Assembly: GCF_025398155.2 (NCBI RefSeq)
Contig: NZ_CP104562.2
Coordinates: 6,076,001 to 6,140,000, forward strand
Source of the DNA: Roseateles amylovorans
GTDB taxonomy: Bacteria > Pseudomonadota > Gammaproteobacteria > Burkholderiales > Burkholderiaceae_C
Length of the DNA stretch: 64,000 bases
Reading direction: 5' to 3'
This document shows, one piece after another, positions 53,316 to 61,815 of this stretch; position 1 is the stretch's first letter; every line of letters starts with the position of its first letter. Below the pieces are notes generated by a model. That model worked only from the letters and a program-made list of their open reading frames with translations. It had not been told where the DNA came from and did no database searches. Made by a program: the position numbers and the translations under genes.

Positions 53316-53441
53316 GCGGGGACTCCTTGCGACGGACTGTAGGCTGATTCGGGAGGACCCTTCGGTGGAAGGGACGTGTGCGGGCCTCTTGTGCCGGCCT
53401 CGTGTGCTTGGACCGCCCATCGAGCGCGTGCGGCCCCCGAC

Positions 53442-53558
53442 GTTGGCGTTGGCGTTGGCGTTGGCGTTGGCGTTGGCGTTGGCGTTGGCGTTGGCGTTGG
53501 GCGTTGGGCGTTGGGCGTTGGGCGTTGGGCGTTGGGCGTTGGGCGTTGGGCGTTGGGC
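53442..53558. repeat. Compound microsatellite: nine GTTGGC hexamers then nine GTTGGGC heptamers
   Basis: Nine perfect copies of GTTGGC (53442-53495) pass without interruption into nine perfect copies of GTTGGGC (53496-53558), which differ by one G. The array lies 127 bp upstream of the hemolysin III start. Such arrays mutate by slipped-strand mispairing, so copy number may vary and shift the spacing of upstream promoter elements. Confidence 0.95.
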
Positions 53559-53736
53559 GTTGAGGCCATTTAATTTGCCCACACAGAACTGGAAAGCAGG
53601 GGACACGACTCCTCTAGAGGAGGGGACAGCGAATGGCGACCGATCGGCCTCGCACAGAAAGGGCGATCGGCGCCAGATCTGCGCGCCCATCGCATCGCTT
53701 GGGATCAAGCCTGACGCCACCGACTCGGTTCACCCC

Positions 53737-53888
53737 CGACCAATTTGGTCAAAGGAAGTGACACAAATTGTCCCTTCCTGACCAAACGTGACCACGGGTT
53801 GACCTCAATTCGCACAAATGAGCCATTGGAACCGGGCGCCCAAGGTCAGAACGGACCCTTTCTGTCACTTTGACGCCTGGGTGTGACA
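53737..53888. promoter_or_regulatory. Cluster of dyads upstream of the di-haem lipoprotein gene
   Basis: Three symmetrical elements lie in the 677-bp gap between hemolysin III and the di-haem lipoprotein gene. They are GACCAA-T-TTGGTC (53738-53750), an 11-bp-arm dyad with one mismatch (AGGAAGTGACA...TGTCCCTTCCT, 53753-53779), and TGTCAC-N14-GTGACA (53863-53888). They may be operators for one or more regulators. No clear -35/-10 pair was identified. Confidence 0.45.
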
Positions 53889-53992
53889 AATCGCAACCGG
53901 CACGTTCTCTGCTTGAACGACACCCAAGTACACCTGGGCGCCGAACCCGCGCGCCTGGTGGTGTCTCGTTCTATCGAACCTGCAGGAGCGCA

Positions 53993-56977
53993 ATGCGCCA
54001 CACCCACACCGAGGCTGACCCGACGTTGGCATGCCCATTCCCGAGGACCGTTTGGGGACTCATGTTCGGCGCTGTTGTCGCCATCAGCGCCGCTGGCACC
54101 CTGACCGGTTGCGGCGGCGGGTCCTCCGGCAACTCCACCGACACCAAGCCGGTGGCCGACGCTCCCGCGCCGGCACCCGCGCCCCCGGCATCCTCACCCG
54201 TCGGGGGCACCGACGAACCCGAGCTGCCACCGGCCCCGCCCGAAATTCCGGCATTGCCCACCGGCACCGGCCCGGCCGCGCCGGCCCTTCCGCCCTCGCT
54301 GCAACTGCCCTCGGGCGTGGACTTGAGCAAGCCCGGCAGCGCCGTGGCGGTGGTCAAGGCGACCTCCAGCGCCTCGGAGAACAATGCCAACGGACCGGAC
54401 AAGGCGGTCGACGGCAACCTGACCACGCGGTGGTCCAGCACGCCTGACGACAAAGCGTGGATCCAGTTCGATTTCGGCGCCAAGACGCAGATCGGCTACA
54501 TGAAGCTGATCTGGGAGAACGCCTATGGCAAGGAATACGCGCTGCAGGTGTCCGACGATGGTGAGACCTGGTATCAGCTGCGTTATGTCGCCGGCGGCAA
54601 GGGCGGAACCGAGGAGTTCTTCAACCTCAACGCCAACGTCCGGTACGTCCGTCTGCAGGGCGTGGCTCGCGCCACCCAGTACGGCTATTCGCTGTTCGAG
54701 GTGACCTTCAACGGGCCCGGCAATGACAACACGCTGCCGTCGCTCAATACCTCCGCGTTCTCGGCGCCGCCCATGGGCAGCACCGTGGTCACGCCCGCCA
54801 CGCCGACGGTGCTGGAGCAAACCCAGTTCACCCTGCCGGACGGCACGCTGGTGACCCGATTTGGATTCGTCGGGCGCTCCCGCCATGCGCGCGAGCGGGG
54901 CGAAGATTGGGCGGAAGTCGGCTACGGCACCAATGCCACCGTGGACGCCAACGGCAAGCCGGTGGACAAGGGCCCGGGCGCCTATCTGAACTTCATTTCG
55001 AACTACTTCAAGAACCGCACCTGGGGTGTGGAGTTCATCGACAACAGCCGGGTGGCGGGTGTCACCAAGCCGACCGTCATCGTCAACCAGTACTACCAGC
55101 AGGCCCAGCGCGGCGGCGGCCATTCCTTCTTCCGCCGATTCGACGACCCGGGCGTGACCGGCTATGGCTGGATGTCCCCCGGCACGCTGCTGGACCGCAC
55201 CACCTACACCGACGGCTTCAAGGACCTGACCTCCTGCCCGGTCGTCCCCAAGCCGCCGGAGGGCGCGCTGCTCAAGCCCAACACCGGCTACGGCGGCGTG
55301 ATCGGCGCCAACGACGGCTGCTCCGTGGTGCTGGACAACGTGCCGGGCCACCAGGATGTGGCCGCCAATGCCAACGGCGTGATGGTGCCCAACGGCGTGA
55401 ATGTGCCGTCGCGCAGCCTCAAGGTGGGCGACGCGATCGAGTTCACCGGCTCGTTCTTCTCCAGTCGCGCCGCGATGGATGCGATCGGCGACAACGGCAA
55501 CTTCCGCTACTACACCAACGAAGTGACCTACGTGGTGGGCAGCGGCCTGCGGCCCTGGTACGGCGTGCAGCCCCGTCTGATGAACGCCCCGCTTCCGGCG
55601 GACACCCTGCAAGGCGGCACCGGCTCGATCTCTTACGACTACGCCGACAACGCCACCTTCATGTTCCAGCAGCCCAACACGCAGATCGGGATGCAGAACA
55701 TGCAGCGCTTCGTCGAGGGCCGCCGCTGGTTCCACACCAACATGTGGACCGGCGACCACAACGAAGCCGGCAACGATCGCAACACAGCGGCGGTGAAGCT
55801 GCAGGGCCCGCGTTTCAACCAGACCAACTGCTTCGGTTGCCACATCAACAACGGTCGCAGCCTGGCCCCGCAGGTGATCAACCAGCGGCTGGACACCATG
55901 GCCGTGCGCACTGCGGCGGTGGACGCCAACGGCAAGCAGCAGCCGCATCCGGTGTATGGCCTGGCGGTGCAGATGAATGCCCGCTCGCTGACCACCGGTG
56001 TGGCACAGGACTGGGGCAACAGCGTGCGTGTGGCCGGCTTCGACACCAAGACGGTGACGCTGGCGGACGGTACCGTCGTCACGCTGAGCAAGCCGCGGGT
56101 GAGCTTTGACGGCCCGACGCCGGCCGCCTATTCGCTGCGCAGTGCGCAGCCGGTGATCGGCATGGGTCTGCTGGAAGCGATTCCGGACGCAGACATCCTG
56201 GCCCGGGTGCGCACCACGGCAGACGAAGACGGTGTGAAGGGTCAGGCCAACCTGGTCTACGACCCGGAGACCGGCGCCGTGCGGGTGGGCCGCTACGGCT
56301 GGAAGGCCACCAAGGTGAGCCTGCGCCATCAGACGGCCAGCGCCGCGCTGCTGGACATGTCGGTCACCTCGCCGATCTATCCGAACCGGGACTGCCTGGC
56401 CGGACCGGCTCAGTGCAATCGCACCAAGTCGGAGAAGGGCCTGAGCGAGGACGACCTGCAGTTGCTCTCGCGGTATGTCGCCCTGCTGGGTGTGCCGGCG
56501 CAGCGCAGCGTGACGAGCGGCTTCCCCAAGGGCGTGACCCCGCTGCCCTATCTGGATGTGAATCCGACGCAGATCGCAGCTGGCGCCAAGGTCTTCTCGA
56601 GCATCCGTTGCACCGCCTGCCACGTGGCGGAGATGAAGACCGGCCTGGCCTCCGAACTGGCCGAGATGCGCAACCAGACCATCAAGCCCTATACCGACCT
56701 GCTGCTGCACGACATGGGCAGCGACCTCGCCGACAACCTGGTGGAAGACCAGGCCAGCGGCAGCCAGTGGCGCACCTCGCCGCTGTGGGGCATCGGTTAT
56801 ACCGAGGCGGTGGCCGGTAGCGGCGTGAAGGTAGGCTATCTGCATGACGGCCGCGCCCGCACGCTGACCGAGGCCATCCTGTGGCACGGCGGCGAAGGTG
56901 CCGCCAGCCGTCAGCGCTTCGTCAACTTGAGCACGGCGGACCGTCAGGCGTTGATCGCCTTCCTCAACTCGCTATGA
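53993..56977 (+). CDS. Lipoprotein with discoidin (F5/8 type C) domain and di-haem oxidoreductase domain
   Basis: A 994-residue protein starting at 53993 with GGAG upstream. A membrane segment ends in a lipobox (LTGC, Cys40), followed by a Pro/Ala-rich linker to about residue 110. An F5/8 type C-like carbohydrate- or surface-binding domain spans about residues 118-245 (DKAVDGNLTTRWSS, WIQFDFGAKTQIG, YVRLQG). A DHOR/DUF1111-type region has two c-type haem motifs, C613-F-G-C616-H617 and C873-T-A-C876-H877. It probably faces the periplasm or cell surface and does redox chemistry; the substrate is unknown. It is a solitary gene. Confidence 0.87.
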   Translation: MRHTHTEADPTLACPFPRTVWGLMFGAVVAISAAGTLTGCGGGSSGNSTDTKPVADAPAPAPAPPASSPVGGTDEPELPPAPPEIPALPTGTGPAAPALPPSLQLPSGVDLSKPGSAVAVVKATSSASENNANGPDKAVDGNLTTRWSSTPDDKAWIQFDFGAKTQIGYMKLIWENAYGKEYALQVSDDGETWYQLRYVAGGKGGTEEFFNLNANVRYVRLQGVARATQYGYSLFEVTFNGPGNDNTLPSLNTSAFSAPPMGSTVVTPATPTVLEQTQFTLPDGTLVTRFGFVGRSRHARERGEDWAEVGYGTNATVDANGKPVDKGPGAYLNFISNYFKNRTWGVEFIDNSRVAGVTKPTVIVNQYYQQAQRGGGHSFFRRFDDPGVTGYGWMSPGTLLDRTTYTDGFKDLTSCPVVPKPPEGALLKPNTGYGGVIGANDGCSVVLDNVPGHQDVAANANGVMVPNGVNVPSRSLKVGDAIEFTGSFFSSRAAMDAIGDNGNFRYYTNEVTYVVGSGLRPWYGVQPRLMNAPLPADTLQGGTGSISYDYADNATFMFQQPNTQIGMQNMQRFVEGRRWFHTNMWTGDHNEAGNDRNTAAVKLQGPRFNQTNCFGCHINNGRSLAPQVINQRLDTMAVRTAAVDANGKQQPHPVYGLAVQMNARSLTTGVAQDWGNSVRVAGFDTKTVTLADGTVVTLSKPRVSFDGPTPAAYSLRSAQPVIGMGLLEAIPDADILARVRTTADEDGVKGQANLVYDPETGAVRVGRYGWKATKVSLRHQTASAALLDMSVTSPIYPNRDCLAGPAQCNRTKSEKGLSEDDLQLLSRYVALLGVPAQRSVTSGFPKGVTPLPYLDVNPTQIAAGAKVFSSIRCTACHVAEMKTGLASELAEMRNQTIKPYTDLLLHDMGSDLADNLVEDQASGSQWRTSPLWGIGYTEAVAGSGVKVGYLHDGRARTLTEAILWHGGEGAASRQRFVNLSTADRQALIAFLNSL

Positions 56978-57057
56978 GGTGAGGAGACCACGAGGAGCCG
57001 CACGGTGCAGACGGTGTGGGCTCCCTGCTGACGGCGCGTGATTGGATGCGCCTGCGA

Positions 57058-57082
57058 CGCCCGGCTGATGCCGGGCGTTTTT
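57058..57082 (+). terminator. Rho-independent terminator, copy 1
   Basis: CGCCCGGC-TGAT-GCCGGGCG followed by TTTTT, 81 bp past the di-haem lipoprotein stop. The 32 bases 57056-57087 recur exactly at 57988-58019. The rest of 56978-57354 shows no gene. Confidence 0.92.
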
Positions 57083-57354
57083 CATGGTGAAACACTCGAA
57101 GTCCAACGGCGGCAACAGGAGGCCCTCAACTGAGCGATCTCACGCGCGCGGCCGTCTTGCGCCACTGTCTACGGGTTGCCAGGCGATGGGTGCCGTGGCA
57201 CCGATCCACCCTGAATGAGTGGGGCAACACAGGGTTCTCCGGGGGCATCGACGTGCCCGAGCAATGGCAGGATGCGGACCCGCTCCGCGCCAAGCCAATG
57301 AGCGCTCAAAAGAATGAGTGGCGGAGCGTTTCAACAGTTGAGGGAGAACCTGAA

Positions 57355-57855
57355 ATGAAGACCTTGTTTGCCGCACTCGTCGTGCTCGCCTGTACCGGTT
57401 GTGCGTCGGTGGTCAACGAGACCACCCATCCGATCAAGGTGGAAACCAAGAGCGCCACCGGCGAGATGGTGGTCGGCGCCGAATGCCGTCTGACCAACGA
57501 CTACGGCACCACCACCATGAAGTCGGGCGAAACCGCCCAGGTCCGTCGCTCCAGCAAAGACCTGGACATCGTCTGCAAGGATCCAAAGAACCCGGAAGCC
57601 AATGCGCGTGCCATCTCGCGCGCCAATGGCGGCATGTGGGGCAACATCATCCTGGGCGGCGGCATTGGTGCCATCGTGGATCACAACCGCGGCACCGCCT
57701 ACACCTATCCGACCTGGATGCAACTGGTGTTCGGCAAGACCCTGGTCTTCGATCGCACGGTGGAGAAGGAAGGCCAGCCCACCCTGGCGACCGAAGTCGT
57801 CACCCCAGCGCCTGCTGCCGCCGCCTCGGCGCCGCAGGTCGTCAGCAGCAAGTGA
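57355..57855 (+). CDS. Small lipoprotein of unknown function
   Basis: A 166-residue protein from the ATG at 57355, preceded by a GAGGGAG ribosome-binding site. The signal peptide MKTLFAALVVLACTGCAS has a lipobox with Cys16. A beta-rich region with two cysteines (VGAECRLTN, LDIVCKDP) follows. A Gly-rich hydrophobic stretch (WGNIILGGGIGAIVDH) resembling a glycine zipper is at about residues 95-110, and the C-terminus is an Ala/Pro-rich tail. It may insert in or associate with the envelope. I cannot assign a function. It is flanked by two identical terminators, so it is a monocistronic unit. Confidence 0.8.
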   Translation: MKTLFAALVVLACTGCASVVNETTHPIKVETKSATGEMVVGAECRLTNDYGTTTMKSGETAQVRRSSKDLDIVCKDPKNPEANARAISRANGGMWGNIILGGGIGAIVDHNRGTAYTYPTWMQLVFGKTLVFDRTVEKEGQPTLATEVVTPAPAAAASAPQVVSSK

Positions 57856-57989
57856 TGTGACAGACGCCGGGAGTGTTGGCCGCTTCTTTGGCGGCATGCG
57901 CCTGGTGAATCGACGCTGCCTGTCAGGATGAACGACACGACTTCAGTGGCGACGTCTTGATGACAGTGTGTGATCGATTGAGACTGAGA

Positions 57990-58014
57990 CGCCCGGCTGA
58001 TGCCGGGCGTTTTT
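57990..58014 (+). terminator. Rho-independent terminator, copy 2
   Basis: The same CGCCCGGC-TGAT-GCCGGGCG-TTTTT structure as at 57058-57082, 135 bp past the small lipoprotein stop. The remainder of 57856-58272 has no supported gene. Confidence 0.9.
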
Positions 58015-58272
58015 CATGGCGGAATCAGAGGGGTGTTCGTGCAAAGGCCTCACTCCCCGGACGGCATAGCCGCCTGCCTCTCAACTGGAAATCCCAGCTG
58101 GAGGTCGAGCCGCCGTCCTTGTGGGTCAGGATGCCCCGCGCCGGTGTCGAGCGGCAGATCCATTCCTGCATGTTGTAAGGCGCGCGCCGGGCAAGCGCTG
58201 CCTTGCCCGGGGCCTTCGATACGATTCGCCTACGCTCCGACGCCCCCATCAAGGCACTCGTCCCCCGCCGCC

Positions 58273-58584
58273 ATGAACGCTCCCATCCGCCACCTCACCC
58301 TCGACCTCTCCGACGGCTCAGACGAAATCCTCACCGTAGAAGCCATGGCGTCGACACGCGACACGCAGCACGGCGCGGTCATGACCGAGGTGGATCTCCT
58401 GCGCGCCTGGGCCCGACGCGAATTTGCAGGCCGCCAAGGTCCCGTGGAAGACGGGCACGACTGGGACGACGAATTGCTGGTCCAGCGCGAGGCTGACGGC
58501 TGGGTCACCGTGACACTGACCTTCAGCGCATCACCCGCGTTCGCTCAGGCGTTCATGGCCGCTTTCGGCGACACGGAAGACTGA
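58273..58584 (+). CDS. Small acidic hypothetical protein
   Basis: A 103-residue acidic protein from the ATG at 58273. It has no signal peptide or membrane segment; the sequence alternates charged and aliphatic residues (HLTLDLSDGSDEILTVEA, then a helix around LLRAWARREFAG). Codon use is like that of flanking genes (G/C at third positions), which supports coding. The open frame extends upstream, but composition there is not protein-like. Function unknown. Confidence 0.6.
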   Translation: MNAPIRHLTLDLSDGSDEILTVEAMASTRDTQHGAVMTEVDLLRAWARREFAGRQGPVEDGHDWDDELLVQREADGWVTVTLTFSASPAFAQAFMAAFGDTED

Positions 58585-58663
58585 CCGCGCACTGCGGCCC
58601 AAAGCCGAGGCTGTCACCATAAAAATCTCAGTGGGCATAGAGATCAAGGCGGCCGGCAAAGGC

Positions 58664-59362
58664 TCAGCGCCCTCTACGAAGCAGGGGGGCCAGCGCCCGG
58701 GCCAGCTGTTCGTGGGCCTGCACGTCAACGAGCGCGTCGTGCGCCAAGCTGATGCGCTGGATGGGCCAGTTCAGGATCTGCCGCGCGCTGGCGGCGGCGG
58801 CCTCGGCATCACGCACCAAGGCGCGGACATGCAGGGGCACACCCACGCGGCTGCGCACACGCGTCAGCCGTGCCCAAAGTGCGGCCTGCCAGGGCAATGC
58901 ATCACCCGTCCACCACTGGCACACGTCCGTGAGGATCAGGGTGCCGCTGCGGGCGTGGAACCAGACCGTCTCGTTGATCAGCGGCATGCCGCGCCACAAG
59001 TGGTAGGCCAGATCGGGCTGCCAGTTGCCGGGCTCGTCGGGCAGGGGATGACCCTGAAGGTCCGGCCGCTTGCGCGCCAGCCCTGGCGCCAGGTACAACC
59101 TGGCTTGCGGAAAGGCCTGCATGAACGAGCCCGCAAACAGATGGTGGGCACAGTTGGGTGCCACGACCGCCACCACCGGACCCAGTTGCTGCAACTGAGT
59201 GATCAGGTCGGCGCAAGGGGCCACCGGCGAATGCACCCAGAGCTGGCCGCTGGCCAACCGGACCACGGTCATCCGCGTGTGCGCCGGCACACCATTGACC
59301 ACAAGTGCCCGCCGCACCTGCCAGATGTCTTCACAGACGGGAATCAACTTCGGAGATGTCAT
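58664..59362 (-). CDS. DUF4336 domain protein
   Basis: A 232-residue cytosolic protein resembling DUF4336 proteins, distant relatives of the metallo-beta-lactamase fold. Family landmarks are HTRMTVVRLASGQLWVHSP, VVAVVAPNCAHHLFAGSF and ARLYLAPGLARKRPDLQ; most of the canonical metal-binding HxHxDH is absent, so hydrolase activity is uncertain. The start at 59362 (MTSPKLIPVCEDIWQVRRAL) fits the family; an ATG at 59413 would add 17 residues. It is divergent from the AraC-type gene with 89 bp between, suggesting control by it. Confidence 0.8.
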   Translation of the reverse strand: MTSPKLIPVCEDIWQVRRALVVNGVPAHTRMTVVRLASGQLWVHSPVAPCADLITQLQQLGPVVAVVAPNCAHHLFAGSFMQAFPQARLYLAPGLARKRPDLQGHPLPDEPGNWQPDLAYHLWRGMPLINETVWFHARSGTLILTDVCQWWTGDALPWQAALWARLTRVRSRVGVPLHVRALVRDAEAAAASARQILNWPIQRISLAHDALVDVQAHEQLARALAPLLRRGR

Positions 59363-59451
59363 GAGCGGGATGCTGCCCGCACGTCCCGATCCGGGATAGA
59401 ACGCAACCGACATACCCGACGTGGCCCAGGATCGGCCTACCATCGACCGAG

Positions 59452-60348
59452 ATGCAACTCAGCCCAACCTCTCTCCCTCCCAGCGATGGCCAACTGTGGC
59501 TGCCCACCTATGAACTCTCTGGCTGCGTGGTGGCGGCGATGTCCAGGCGCTGCGATGCGGTGCAACTGAAGGCGGATGCCGACTTCTACAACCACTACCC
59601 GGCATCGCCCTACTGCACGGTGTCATGGTGGATGCAAGGGCAAGGCGAGTGGTGCGATGTCGGCGGCGAACGGGCTTCAGCACATCGCAGGCGGGCGCTT
59701 CCCCGCATCACCTTCAACGGCCCCCAACGACGCCCCGTGACCACCTGGTGCTCACCGCCCTCTCACGGTTTGATGCTGAACTTCAGGCCCGACGCATTGC
59801 GACGCCTGACGGGCGTGGACGCCGCGCAGTGGCTGGACCAGTGGGTGGATGCGCATGAGGTGATGCCACCTTCGTGGCACGACTTCCTGCAGCGGGTGCT
59901 GCAGGCGTCGGACGACCCCACCCGGATGACGCTGATCGAGCAGTTCTTCCGTCCGCTGTGGCGCGCAGAGCAGACCCAGTCAGTGACTCGGCGAGAACGC
60001 ATCCACGACTGGTGCGAGGATCTCGCACGCCGGGCGGCATTGAGTGGCAAGGGGCGCAGCGCCCGCCAGTTTGAGCGCCGCTTCAAGCAGTGGCTGGGAC
60101 TTCCCCACCGAGAGCTCTTCGCGATGGGACGCGCCGAGCGTGCCTTCTTCGAAGCCTTGGCCCAGGACGATGGCCAAGAAGACATCGATTGGCCCGACGT
60201 CGCCGCAGCAGCCGGCTACGCCGACCAGTCCCACATGATCCGCCATGCGCGCAGGATCACCGGGTTCACGCCGGCGGCGCTCTTCAAACGCGTCAAGGCC
60301 GAGCCCTCATTCTGGACCTACCGGCTTTGGGGCATTGGGGGCGCATGA
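59452..60348 (+). CDS. AraC-family transcriptional regulator
   Basis: A 298-residue regulator with an N-terminal sensing region (about residues 10-130, PASPYCTVSWWMQGQGEWC). A C-terminal AraC helix-turn-helix pair is recognisable as SARQFERRFKQWLGL and then DVAAAAGYADQSHMIRHARRITGFTPAAL. Its likely target is the divergent DUF4336 gene. It is the last ordinary chromosomal gene before the repeat-framed segment at the right edge. The ligand is unknown. Confidence 0.9.
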   Translation: MQLSPTSLPPSDGQLWLPTYELSGCVVAAMSRRCDAVQLKADADFYNHYPASPYCTVSWWMQGQGEWCDVGGERASAHRRRALPRITFNGPQRRPVTTWCSPPSHGLMLNFRPDALRRLTGVDAAQWLDQWVDAHEVMPPSWHDFLQRVLQASDDPTRMTLIEQFFRPLWRAEQTQSVTRRERIHDWCEDLARRAALSGKGRSARQFERRFKQWLGLPHRELFAMGRAERAFFEALAQDDGQEDIDWPDVAAAAGYADQSHMIRHARRITGFTPAALFKRVKAEPSFWTYRLWGIGGA

Positions 60349-60465
60349 CCTGCCCCTGACCGGCGGGCCAAGTTGAGCGAGACCTGTCGGCACGGCCGTC
60401 AGCCAGGGAGCGGCGAGACCGGGCGGTGCATGACGAGTCAGTGTCGGGAGGCACTCCCGCCCGCA

Positions 60466-60605
60466 TGTCGAAGTTCAGCGAGTTCTGAACTCTGCTCAAC
60501 GTCGGATCAAGTACTTACGAGAACCCTGCTCGTCGACTTCTGAACTGCTTGCTCGTTCAGTTCTGAACTTTCCGGGGTTTTGTTCATTCAGTTCTGAACT
60601 TTTTC
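60466..60605 (+). repeat. Left-end repeat array (four TTCTGAACT sites)
   Basis: TTCTGAACT occurs at 60483, 60538, 60561 and 60592, the last two within nearly identical GTTCAGTTCTGAACTTT and ATTCAGTTCTGAACTTT contexts. The first copy follows the terminal TGTCG at 60466. The wider gap 60349-60964 contains no supported gene. Confidence 0.8.
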
Positions 60606-60964
60606 ACGAGGCGCGGTTTGGCGGCCTCGGGGGACCCCAGGTGAGCTGCGTTTCACTGGACTGGCGCGCCACAAGGTGGCTTCCGTGAGCATGCGATTGC
60701 GGTTTGGGGATCATTTACAGGCCCGGCAGCCTTTGCGGCACTGCTCTGTGCGTCAAAGTCGGCGCTGTTTTGGGTGAGTCTGTCGAGCCATGGCGAAGAG
60801 ACGCGCATGGTCTCTTTCTATTGAGCGCAGCGGGAACGCTCTCGCTGGTTTGCAGGCGACGATCATTGGGACGATGACTTTCATTCAACCAACAGCGATG
60901 CGGTAATCTGCCACTGGCTTGACCTAATGCCCAGCCTGCCCTTGCCATCCCGGATGGCTTGGGG

Positions 60965-61237
60965 TCAGCGGCGGATGCTCCGTCGAATAGGGACACGGGT
61001 GCGAGGTCCATATATGGCCAAGCTTCTCACCGAGCGACGGACGCGTGCGGACAACAGCCGTCCGTGAACTCGCCCCTTCGGCCGAGTCATAAAGCCAATC
61101 TGACCGTCCTGCGCGAAAAAGTAAATTCGCTGGCCCAGATGGAGATCTGGCGTATCAGGCGGAAGCGCAATACGGCCCCCGCGTTGGACAAACGCAGAAT
61201 ACCGGCTCTTAATGGAGTAGGGGCGCGTGGACTTCAT
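60965..61237 (-). CDS. Small basic protein, possibly AbrB-like
   Basis: An open frame of 90 residues from an ATG at 61237. The segment FVQRGGRIALPPDTPDLHLGQ in two adjacent parts is reminiscent of AbrB/SpoVT-type swapped-hairpin DNA-binding proteins, followed by an Arg-rich tail. There is no clear ribosome-binding site, and third-position G+C bias is weaker than in neighbouring genes, so it may be spurious or foreign. A longer start at 61327 exists. Confidence 0.3.
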   Translation of the reverse strand: MKSTRPYSIKSRYSAFVQRGGRIALPPDTPDLHLGQRIYFFAQDGQIGFMTRPKGRVHGRLLSARVRRSVRSLAIYGPRTRVPIRRSIRR

Positions 61238-61815
61238 CAACAAGCTCCTGTGGGTGAGGCCTCCCCTGAGTGAAATGTTCACCAGAAGCTGCAACGCGAG
61301 TGTCGATGCATCGGCGAGGATCTGCAACGCGATCGAGAAAACGTGAGAGACGCTTTTGCAGCGTTCTCGGTCATTCGACGCCGCGCGTGGTGCGACCGGT
61401 CATCAGCGCATTCCTGTCATCCAGGCGCCGACCGGCTCAAGCTCAGACAGATCGGGCTGGTGGCCAGACCGGCCGTTCCACGATCCCGCCCGCGCTCATG
61501 ACCTCTGAGTGACCGCTGCCAAGCCTCCCGACCGTCGCCGATCGCTGCAAAGCCGCTCGTCCGAACCGCCTTAAGCCATGACCGTCTCCATCACCGCGAG
61601 AAGCGCAGCATCGACCTCGTCCGGAAACGCGGTGAAGGAGTCGCTCCGCGAAGGGCAGAGGATGCTGGGGGTGGTGGAGCGCGCGATTGACCGACGAGCT
61701 GAGGAGGGTCACGTCTTGAGCGCGAGTGTCAGAGGCAGAGAGGCGACGGCAAAGGCCGATCGCCTCGCGTCGGACCTCGTTGGCTGTTCTACCTGGCGGC
61801 GGCTTCTGCGCCGTC
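61238..61815. other. Stretch without a supported gene inside the repeat-framed segment
   Basis: 578 bp with open frames on both strands but no recognisable protein domain, signal peptide or convincing start. No terminator with a T tract is visible after the lipoprotein gene that ends at 61816. Confidence 0.4.

Noticed and set aside
53442..53558. CRISPR array
   Set aside because: Units of 6 and 7 bp are head to tail without spacers; this is a microsatellite.
53316..53720. N-terminal extension of hemolysin III through the tandem repeat
   Set aside because: The added residues are repeat-coded (Asn-Ala and Pro-Asn-Ala-Gln-Arg-type) and the family N-terminus starts at the ATG at 53315.
54194..56887. 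Open frame of 897 codons on the minus strand
   Set aside because: Antisense to the di-haem lipoprotein, whose lipobox and two CxxCH motifs are in the plus-strand frame.
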